From an uncultured Bacilli bacterium (lineage in GTDB: Bacteria; Bacillota_I; Bacilli_A; RF39; UBA660): a DNA stretch of 5,993 nt. The position numbers and the translations under genes were made by a program. Shown here piece by piece: positions 1 to 5,993 of this stretch (positions are counted from its first letter, which is position 1; the number at the start of each line of letters is the position of its first letter). A model generated the notes under the pieces. That model did no database searches, was not told the DNA's origin, and saw only the letters and a list, made by a program, of their open reading frames with translations. The stretch is from positions 1-5,993 of the forward strand of contig CANQKU010000063.1 in assembly GCA_947624535.1 (NCBI GenBank). The letters run 5' to 3'.

Positions 1-2
1 GA

Positions 3-53
3 GCAAGTGTACTTGCAGTAGCAATAGCACTTGTAATAGCTTTAGTGGGAAAC
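3..53 (+). other. Hydrophobic export signal or membrane anchor (N-terminal part missing)
   Basis: Residues 1-16 (ASVLAVAIALVIALVG) are uninterrupted small and aliphatic residues followed by the polar stretch NYNH. This is the hydrophobic core expected of a signal peptide or a single membrane helix at the start of an exported protein; the basic n-region would lie just upstream of the window. No clear AxA-type signal peptidase site follows, so an uncleaved anchor is as possible as a cleaved signal. The position directly ahead of surface domains supports export. Confidence 0.8.
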
Positions 54-3000
54 TATAACCATATAAAGCCTCAAGATATGGGTGAAATTGCAAGGTCAAT
101 GACATATGACCCAGTAAAAACAGGCGACGAAAATGTAACAGGTACAGACGAATGTGTAAAGTTTGATGCCTTCTTTTTGCGTGATTTAAATCATGATGGA
201 GTAGCAGAGGGAATAAGAGGAACCTGTAGAAAAGTAAAAGAAACAGATACTTTATACATGGAGCTTAAAGTACAAACCAATGGACGTTTAGAAAATGGTG
301 TAATAACAATAAATGGTGAAAACTTTACTCTTCAAACAAGTTTGCCTCAAGACAAAATAATAAGTGAAAATACGATAGGAAATGATATAAAAACAATAAG
401 ATTAAATACAGTAAATAATGGTTCACAAAAGTTGATTTCAGGAATTATAAAATCAGCTATAACCAATAATGATACAAGTAAATACAGCAAAAAAGGAACA
501 GTAAAATTAACAGGAACATATATACCAGACGGACAAGAACAAGGAGTACAAATTACAAAAGAAGTACAATTTGATGTAGATTGGCATGGAAGTGTAGGAG
601 TACAGATAACAAATACAAATCAAAAAGGAGACATAGAAACAGCAATAGATGAAGAAAAAGATGAATTGCAATTAGATTTTACAGTAAGTACTAGAGAAAC
701 AAAAGAAGAATTAATATTAAAGAAATCAGTAGTAGAAGGAACAATACCATTATTTAATGATCAAGCACCTTTAAGAGTAGAATGTACAAGTAGTAATGTA
801 GAATTTAATTATGAACCAAATACAAGAAAATTTACAATAGAAAGAGAATCTACATTAGATAATGGCACAAAAATAGTAACAAATACAATATCAAGAAGTA
901 ATAGTTATACAATAAAAGTAGTATATCCTTTAGAAGCATATAAGGCTACAGGAATAGAAACAGTAGAATTACGTATACCAGTAAAAGCATATTATGAAGG
1001 TCATAATAATACAAATAGTGAGTTTAATAATCCAGAAGTATCAAATAAACCAGAATCAACAATTGTTTTAACATATGAAAAACCACAATCAACAACAGGA
1101 AATATATATAAATCATCATTTAGTATAACGGTAGGAAAACATATATATGAACCAATAAGTCGATATATAATATCAAAAGAAAAACCATTAAAAATATATA
1201 ATGGTTTATCAAGCGAAGAAAAAGATGATAATTATTTAGTAACATGGTATAGTTTTGTAGGAACAAATTATGGAAATAAAAAAATAATAATGAAAGAAAC
1301 AAAAAATAATGAAGCACAAGTATCAGATGAATTCATAAAAGCAAATTCTGATAGTGAGAGTATGGAAGAATTAACTAGCAATGTAGGAATTTATTTTTCA
1401 AACCCATCATCATTATTAGGAGAAGCAGGAGAAATAAAAGTATTTGATGATGAAACAGGAGAACTTTTAGGAACATTTGATAAAAGCAATTGGAATCAAT
1501 ACAATGCAAATAATCCATACACATATAATAGACCAGTAAAACATATAAGAGTAGAAACAACAACAACAAACGAAAGAGCAAGCCTATATGTGTATAATAT
1601 AAAACAATTAGATGATGAATATATTAAAGAACATTATGATTTAGATGCATTTATGGAATTAGAACACATTAAGTCAACATTAGCTGGATATATAGGAGAT
1701 GAATTAATAAAAGTAGATACTGCAAATGCACAGTATGAAGCACCATATGCAATTGCAAGTATAAATTTAAATAAAACTTCAATATCAACACAAGTAACGG
1801 AAAAAAACTTTAAAATAACCTTAAAAGCAGAAGCAAACACAGCATATAACCAAACAAAATGGAAAAATGGAGCATTTTTAGTAAAACTTCCAAAAGATAT
1901 AGTAGATGTAGAAATAAATGAAGTAAGAAGTCTAAATACAAGTGTAAGAATAGTAAGTTCTGAGCAATATAAAGAAGGAGAAAATTACTATATAAAGATA
2001 AACACAGAAAATAATACTCCTACAACATTTGATGTAGTAATAGATTGTAACATAACACCAGATCCAAGAATAACAACCAAAATGGAGCAAGTAGAGTTAC
2101 AATATAGTAATGCAAATGCAGTAGATTATTGGAATAAAATTCAAGATACAAATGATGTAAATGGAAACTTAAATAAAACAGAAAATATAGGAAAAGCGAG
2201 TATAGGCTTAAACCTATTATCACCAAGTTCATTACTTACAAGTGAAACAATAACAGAATATGATAGTAAAAATAGCGAAACAATAGCCCCACAGATAGCA
2301 AGTGTAGAAAAAACACAAAATTCAGCAAAAATAAATATACAATTAACAAATAACTATAGTAACACAATAAGTGAAGTAGTAATATTAGGAAGAATTCCAT
2401 ATACCGGAAATAGATATGTAATAAATGGAGGAGCATTAGATTCTGACTTTAATACAACAATGAAAGGAAAACTAACATTACCAGCAGAATTACAATCAAT
2501 AGCAAAAGTATATTATAGTGATAAAATAAATGCTACAGAAGATATAACACTACCAAGCAATAATTGGAGAGACGATACAACAGACTTTACAAATATAAAA
2601 AGCTATTTAATAGATTTAGGAACAAATAAAATTAAAAAAGATGCAGAATATGAAATAAGTTATGAAGTAAGCATACCAGGAGGATTAAGTTATAACCAAG
2701 TATCATATAGCCACCACGCAGTATACTTTAGTTTGGATACAGCAGAAGGAAAATACCCAACACAAACAGAGCCAAATAAAGTAGGATTAATGATAGCAAA
2801 ACAATATGACTTAGAATTAATAAAATACCAAAAAGGAAAAGTAAATACAGTATCAGGAGCAACATATTACATAAAAGAAGAAAATGCCGAAGAAGGAAAA
2901 ACAAGAGTAACAGATATAAGTGGAAAACTAACATTACCTAATTTATATGTAGATAGAACATATGTAATAAAAGAAATAAAAAGCCCAACAAGCTATGAAC

Positions 3001-5993
3001 TAAATGAAACAGAGGTAAAATTTAGAGCAACAGAAGCAAATGGAGAATTAAAAATTGTAGAAGAACAAACAACAAGAAATACAGCAAAAGATATACAAGT
3101 AATACAACCACATGATGACCAAGGATACAAAGTACAAGTACAAGTAGAAGACGAAGTAAAAGCAAGCTTAAAAATAGTAAAAACAGCAAAAGGAGCAGGT
3201 ACACCTTTAAATGGAGTACGCTTTAAAGTAATAGGAAAGAATTATGAAGATGGAAGAAGCATAACAACAAATGCAAGTGGAGAGGCAACTTTAATAGGAT
3301 TAAGTATAGGAGAGCAATATACCCTAGAAGAAATAAAAGCAGATGGGTATTATTTGGCAAGCCCAATAAAAGTTACAATTAATAATGATGGAAGTGGAAA
3401 CTATAGTGCAAGTGTAACAGAAGATAATGGACAAAATTTAGTAGTAGAAAATACAGTAACTGGAGCAGATGTAGACATACCAGTAATAACATTAAAAATA
3501 GACAACGAAAAAATACCAGAATATACATTAAAAATAAATAAAGTAGTAAAAGGAGAAGATACACCACTAGAAGGAGCAAAATTCAGATTATTTAAAGGAA
3601 CAGAAAAGATAAATGACTACACAACAGATGGACAAGGAAGTATAACAATACAAAACTTATACGAATATGAAGCTTTAAGAGGAATAGACCAAACATATAC
3701 ATTAAAAGAATTATTAGCTCCAAATGGATATGCACAAGTAAAAGATATAACCTTCTATGTAACCAAAAATGGAGAAGGTTCATTAACTATGGAAATAAAA
3801 GAAGGCAAAATAAAAGGATACGATGTAGATAATGATAATAACATAGTAACAGTAACAATAGAAGATAGCCCATCATTTAAATTAATAAAGAAAGATGGAG
3901 AAACAGAGGCAGTATTACCAGGCACAAAATTTGCAATATACAATGTAGATGATGGAACAGAACAACTAGCATTAGACAGTAAATACAACATATTAGGAGA
4001 AAAAGAAGAAATAAATGGAAAAACATATTATACACTAACAACAAACGCCCAAGGAGAAATAGAAGCAAACTTAAGAGAAGGATTATATAAAGCGGTAGAA
4101 ATAAAAACAGAAGATGAAAAATATGAAATAACAAACAATGTATATTACTTTGGAATAGGAGCATCAAGAGAAGCAAAAGAAACAATGACACCGGCATGGG
4201 CAACGAATATTGGAGGAAAATCTACCGATGAAATAAGATCAGTATTAGGAACAAGTGATGGAGGATATATAATAGGAGGAACAGGAGAAGTGGGCTTAAG
4301 AAAATATAGTAGCTCAAATGAATTAGAATGGAATGTATCTTCTATGGATGTTTATTCGGTAGCTGAAACAAATGATCAGGGGTATATAGTAGGTGGAAGA
4401 AGGATTTTAATAAAATATAATAGCCTAGGAAAATTAGAATGGGATAATTCTATTAAAACAGACATAACATCAGTATCAACAACCAGTGATGGAGGATATA
4501 TAGTAGGAGGATATTTTAGTGGCAGTATAACGATAGGAGAGCAACAACTAACAAGTGAAGGATCATATCGAGATGGATTACTAATCAAGTATAGAGCAGA
4601 TAATAGTGTAGAATGGGCAAAAAGTTTGGAAGGAAGTATTGATACCTGTGTAAATTCAGTAGCACAAACCAGTGATGGAGGATATATAGTAGGAGGATAT
4701 TTTAGAGGCAGTATAACGGTAGGAGAGCAACAACTAACAAGTGAAGGATCAAATGAAGATGGATTACTAATCAAGTATAATAGTAGTAATGAAGTCAAAT
4801 GGGTAACGGCAATTAGCGGCTATAACCAGCTCGGAGTGGAGTCTGCGTCACAAACCAGTGATGGAGGCTATATAGTAGTGGGAATGAATTTTGGCATGAA
4901 AAAATATAGTAGTACTTTTGAATTAGAATGGGAAACAGATTCTTCATTTTATTCAGTATTTGAAACAAATGACCAGGGTTATATAGTATGTGGCTTACAT
5001 TCATTGAGAAAATATAATAGTTTAGGAAAATTAGAATGGAATAAAGATATGGACAACCGTACAGTTCTAAAATCAGTATCATCAACAAGCGATGGAGACT
5101 GTATATTAGGAGGACGTTGGTCTGGAAATCAAGGAGATACAATAACGATAGGAGACTATACTTTCAATAATAATGGATTTGGCGATGGACTACTAATCAA
5201 ATACGAACCAAAAGAACTAGCCAACCCCATCGCTATAACTGCTACATCAATAGGAAAAAGTAGTAGTGACCAAATAAGTACAGTAGTTCAAACCAGTGAT
5301 GGAGGATATATAGTAGGAGGAACAATAGGAGAAGTAGGATTAAGAAAATATAGCAATACAAATGAACTAGAATGGCATATATCTGATATAAGTGTTGCTT
5401 CAGTAGACGAAACAAATGACCATAGCTGTATAGTAGGTTATGGTAATAGTTTAAGAAAATTTAATAGCCTAGGAGAATTAGAATGGAATAAATCCATAAT
5501 AGGAGCAAGTATTTTTTCAGTATCAGCAACTAGAGATGGAGGATATATAGTAGGAGGATATTTCTCTAACAGTATAACAGTAGGAGACTACAAATTAAAT
5601 AGTAATGGATCTTATGATGGACTACTAATCAAGTATAGTGAGGAAGGTAACGTCGAATGGACGACGAGTTTTGGAGGAAGTAGTAATGACTACATAACTT
5701 CAGTAGCACAAACTAGTGATGGAGGATATATAGTAGGAGGATATTTCTATAGCAGCAGTATAACAGTAGGAGAATATAAATTCAATAATAATAGCAGTTC
5801 AGGTTATACTGATGGACTACTAATCAAGTATGGTGAGAAAGGTAACGTAAAATGGGCAATGAGTTTTGAAGGAAGTTCTAATGACCAAATAAATTCAGTT
5901 GCACAAACTAGAGATGGAGGATATATAGTAGGAGGATATTTCTATAGTAGTATAACAGTAGGAGACTATACATTAAAGAATAGTGGATATGGT
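3..5993 (+). CDS. Giant multidomain cell-surface adhesin-like protein with SpaA domains and beta-propeller repeats (partial at both ends)
   Basis: One frame is open from base 3 to the end of the window (1,997 codons, no in-frame stop); the start and stop codons lie outside, so the full protein exceeds 1,997 residues. The order is: hydrophobic segment, N-terminal module with a DxNxDGxxE loop, beta-rich Ig-like stretch, adhesin module, four SpaA/Cna-B-like domains, then at least twelve DGGYIVGG-type repeats. Known SpaA proteins are exported Gram-positive pilins and adhesins, and this one most likely sits on the cell surface as a ligand-binding protein; the ligand cannot be told. No LPXTG sorting signal is present here, but the C-terminus is missing. 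Codon use is strongly A-ending (ATA, AGA, GTA, ACA, GGA) over most of the length, as in very AT-rich Firmicutes. The first in-frame ATG (position 78) is not a credible start because the hydrophobic segment precedes it. No gene symbol is justified. Confidence 0.95.
60..617 (+). other. N-terminal surface-protein module with Ca-loop-like DxNxDGxxE motif and Cys pair
   Basis: Residues about 20-205. The stretch DECVKFDAFFLRDLNHDGVA is followed by EGIRGTCRK and DTLYMELKV. Residues D61, N63, D65, G66 and E69 form a DxNxDGxxE loop like the calcium loops of dockerin, EF-hand and FG-GAP repeats, although position 12 is Arg instead of an acidic residue. C51 and C75 flank this loop and could form a disulfide outside the cell. 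The module ends with a VQFDVDWHGSV strand (near residue 194). From memory, similar N-terminal sequences occur in large surface proteins of uncultured gut Firmicutes, but I cannot name a Pfam family. The first 130 or so codons use more T-, C- and G-ending codons than the rest of the gene. Function unknown; calcium binding is inference. Confidence 0.55.
618..1085 (+). other. Beta-rich, probable Ig-like region
   Basis: Residues about 206-361. Alternating polar and hydrophobic residues suggest beta strands, for example DELQLDFTVSTRETKEELIL, YTIKVVYPLEAY and ETVELRIPVKAYYEG. A run rich in Asn, Ser and Pro follows (NNTNSEFNNPEVSNKPES), leading to the strand TIVLTYEKP. The pattern fits one or two Ig-like or similar all-beta spacer domains of a surface protein. 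One Cys (C261) has no obvious partner. I do not recognise a specific family; the boundaries are approximate. Confidence 0.45.
1086..1739 (+). other. Extracellular region with no recognised domain
   Basis: Residues about 362-579. It begins after a Thr/Ser-rich junction (QSTTGNIYKSSF) and includes SITVGKHIYEP, LVTWYSFVGTNYG, a turn-rich segment GEIKVFDDETGELLGTF and a Tyr/Asn-rich stretch near residues 500-510. The rest is mixed alpha and beta, with a possible helical segment around residues 530-565 (EYIKEHYDLDAFMELEHIKS). There is no cysteine, no catalytic motif that I can identify and no internal repeat. It sits between beta-rich modules, so it may be a binding domain or a spacer. Function unknown. 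Confidence 0.4.
1740..2294 (+). other. Beta-rich surface-protein region
   Basis: Residues about 580-764. It starts at the strand ASINLNKTSISTQV and continues with FKITLKAEAN, GAFLVKLPKDIVDVEINEV and TTFDVVIDCNIT. A helix-compatible or loop segment with YWNKIQDTNDVNGNLNK follows, and then SIGLNLLSPSSLL. The character is that of the early part of Gram-positive pilin or adhesin stalk domains, in which hydrophobic strands alternate with Asn- and Thr-rich loops. It contains one cysteine (C682). No family is identified with certainty. Confidence 0.4.
2295..2804 (+). other. Conserved-looking adhesin module (SYSHHAVYF motif) ahead of the SpaA domains
   Basis: Residues about 765-934. It opens with ASVEKTQNSAKINIQLTNNY, then SEVVILGRIPYTGN, a run KLTLPAELQSIAKVYYSD, YLIDLGTNKIKKDAEYEISY and EVSIPGGLSYN. 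It closes with SYSHHAVYFSLDTAEGKY (S901 to Y918) and PTQTEPNKVGLMIAKQ, which leads straight into the first SpaA domain. The two adjacent His (904, 905) and the TQTEPNKVG segment recur, to my memory, in large SpaA-containing surface proteins of gut Clostridia, always just before SpaA domains. The content resembles the DUF11-like or conserved-repeat domains that carry stalk structures. Role inferred: a stalk domain; the exact family was not verified. Confidence 0.5.
2805..3161 (+). other. SpaA/Cna-B-like prealbumin-fold domain 1
   Basis: Residues about 935-1053. The first strand is YDLELIKYQKG with K941 in the isopeptide-lysine position. The strand GATYYIKEE follows, then GKLTLPNLYVDRTYVIKEI with E991 as the candidate catalytic acid, then SPTSYELNETEVKF, and N1026 (TTRNT) near the end of the last strand. 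This matches the Lys-Glu-Asn arrangement of self-crosslinking Cna-B/SpaA domains, which resist proteases and force. A Gln- and Val-rich linker (IQVIQPHDDQGYKVQVQVED) joins it to the next domain. The isopeptide bond itself is inferred. Confidence 0.7.
3162..3515 (+). other. SpaA/Cna-B-like prealbumin-fold domain 2
   Basis: Residues about 1054-1171. This is a clear SpaA pattern: ASLKIVKTAKGAGTPLNGVR with K1060, FKVIG, TTNASGEATLIGLSIGEQYT, LEEIKADGYY with E1110 as the candidate catalytic Glu, and a final strand LVVENTV with N1150 as the candidate bond partner. All three isopeptide residues are present, and a spacer (GADVDIPVITLKIDNEKI) follows. Such domains are structural stalk units in Gram-positive pili and adhesins. 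Confidence 0.8.
3516..3872 (+). other. SpaA/Cna-B-like prealbumin-fold domain 3
   Basis: Residues about 1172-1290. This is the most canonical copy: YTLKINKVVKGEDTPLEGAK with K1180, FRLFKG, TTDGQGSITIQNLY, then QTYTLKELLAPNGYAQV with E1236 in the usual YxLxE-xAPxGY motif, and a last strand VTVTIEDSP with D1288. Asp in place of Asn in the last strand is known in some isopeptide domains. The domain abuts domain 4 directly. Confidence 0.85.
3873..4190 (+). other. SpaA/Cna-B-like prealbumin-fold domain 4, divergent
   Basis: Residues about 1291-1396. It starts SFKLIKKDGETEAVLPGTKF with K1296, then AIYNVDDGT, a longer than usual insert (LDSKYNILGEKEEINGKT), TTNAQGEIEANLREGLYKAV with E1366 at the site of the usual YxLxE Glu, and KYEITNNVYYFGIG at the end (N1378, N1379). 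The YxLxE-APxGY motif is replaced by LYKAVEIKTEDEKYE. The fold assignment is reasonable but isopeptide formation is less certain. The tail ASREAKETMTPAW connects it to the repeat array. Confidence 0.65.
4191..5225 (+). repeat. Beta-propeller-like repeat array 1, seven blades (DGGYIVGG motif)
   Basis: Residues 1397-1741. Seven blade motifs carry the DGGYI-type core, with the Asp at residues 1419, 1458, 1496, 1558, 1620, 1657 and 1697. Gaps are 39, 38, 62, 62, 37 and 40 residues, so short and long units alternate in the order short, short, long, long, short, short, long. Long units read YF-SG-SITIG, then a loop, DGLLIKY and VEW-A; short units keep KYxxxxELEW or KYNSLGKLEW but lack the SITIG strand. 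Blade 7 has DGDCI instead of DGGYI. The general pattern (W, GG, DGGYIV-G, DxLxIKY) matches bacterial beta-propeller repeats of surface proteins. Seven units equals the common propeller size. The fold and ligand are inferred. Confidence 0.7.
4482..4853 (+). repeat. Exact-period 186-base tandem duplication (two copies, 62 codons each)
   Basis: The Thr codon opening the motif falls at 4482, 4668 and 4854, so two consecutive units are exactly 186 bases long and the third starts in register. Both copies carry the same bases for the GGYIVGGYF core, for GEQQLTSEG (Gly codons at 4536 and 4722) and for DGLLIKY (4572 and 4758). They differ mainly at the end of each unit: YRDG versus NEDG, and the segment around the following Trp. 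This is a recent in-frame duplication or gene conversion inside the array. Confidence 0.85.
5226..5993 (+). repeat. Beta-propeller-like repeat array 2, at least five blades, runs off the window
   Basis: Residues 1742-1997. The opening PIAITATSIGKSSSDQ mirrors the start of array 1 (TPAWATNIGGKSTDEI), and the first blade repeats GEVGLRKYSNTNELEW. Motif Asp residues are at 1766, 1806, 1845, 1906 and 1971, with gaps of 40, 39, 61 and 65 residues. The order is short, short, long, long, and then a further long unit cut by the window edge. Blade 9 has DHSCI and lacks the second Gly of the core. The last three blades are close to one another in DNA sequence. It is probably a second propeller or an extension of the first. 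Confidence 0.7.
5529..5993 (+). repeat. Three near-identical long blades at the right edge
   Basis: Blade cores start at 5535, 5718 and 5913 and share the bases encoding DGGYIVGGYF almost without change, followed by S-SITVG and (in the two complete blades) DGLLIKY. Unit lengths are 183 and 195 bases; the difference comes from a loop insertion (SSSGYTDG versus SYDG). The third copy is truncated by the window. The similarity points to recent expansion, and the array continues beyond the window. Confidence 0.8.

Noticed and set aside
78..80. In-frame ATG as a possible gene start
   Set aside because: The hydrophobic export segment lies upstream in the same frame, and no purine-rich ribosome binding site sits at the right distance.
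1557..1568. ACA x4 microsatellite (Thr run)
   Set aside because: Four codons only, unremarkable in an A-rich, Thr-rich gene.
1120..5142. Many minus-strand open frames of 60-140 codons, mostly Leu/Phe/Tyr/His-rich
   Set aside because: They lie antisense to a continuous plus-strand frame with clear domains. Their low-complexity hydrophobic content is what the complement of A-rich codons gives, and none shows a domain.
4191..5993. Repeat array as a CRISPR or non-coding tandem repeat
   Set aside because: Unit lengths are multiples of three, the frame is kept throughout, and the conserved part matches a protein motif. Spacers are not unique short sequences between identical short repeats.
3..5993. 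Recoded TGA (Mycoplasma-type code)
   Set aside because: Trp is encoded by TGG throughout and I found no in-frame TGA, so the standard bacterial code explains the frame fully.
3..5993. Frameshift or pseudogene
   Set aside because: The frame has no interruption, and all domains from the N-terminal module to the last blade are in the same phase.
4191..5993. LPXTG sorting signal or cell-wall-binding repeats in the window
   Set aside because: None seen; the window ends inside the propeller array, so absence here says nothing about the true C-terminus.

Overview
The whole window lies inside one plus-strand gene. The frame whose codons start at position 3 stays open, with no stop, to the last base: 1,997 codons, open at both ends. 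Residue n is encoded by bases 3n to 3n+2, and residue numbers below use that count. No start codon, ribosome binding site, promoter, stop, terminator or neighbouring gene is visible, and I see no RNA gene, CRISPR array or mobile element.

The product is a giant, multidomain, exported cell-surface (adhesin-like) protein. In order it has: a hydrophobic export or anchor segment at the left edge (residues 1-16); an N-terminal module with a DxNxDGxxE loop and a cysteine pair (about 20-205); about 560 residues of beta-rich surface-protein sequence (206-764); a conserved-looking adhesin module with the motif SYSHHAVYF (765-931); four SpaA/Cna-B-type prealbumin-like domains (about 935-1396), most with the Lys/Glu/Asn-Asp pattern expected of intramolecular isopeptide bonds; and an array of at least twelve beta-propeller-like repeats built on the motif DGGYIVGG (1397 to the right edge, continuing beyond it).

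The organism is probably a low-GC Gram-positive (Firmicutes/Bacillota), most likely an uncultured gut-type Clostridia or a related lineage. Three observations support this: very A-rich coding, with ATA for Ile, AGA for Arg and A-ending codons dominating; SpaA domains, which are typical of Gram-positive surface proteins; and the overall architecture. TGG encodes Trp and no in-frame TGA occurs, so nothing points to a recoded genetic code.

How it probably works (inference): the Ig-like and SpaA domains form a long, protease-resistant stalk, and the repeat array forms one or more beta-propellers that could bind a host, dietary or microbial ligand. The array looks recently duplicated at the DNA level. 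It contains an exact 186-base tandem period, a second-order period of 1,041 bases, and the otherwise unused Ile codon ATC at the same motif position in five blades. This makes it the most interesting part of the window. I found no evidence of a wholly new system; the main value is this architecture and its evolving repeat array.
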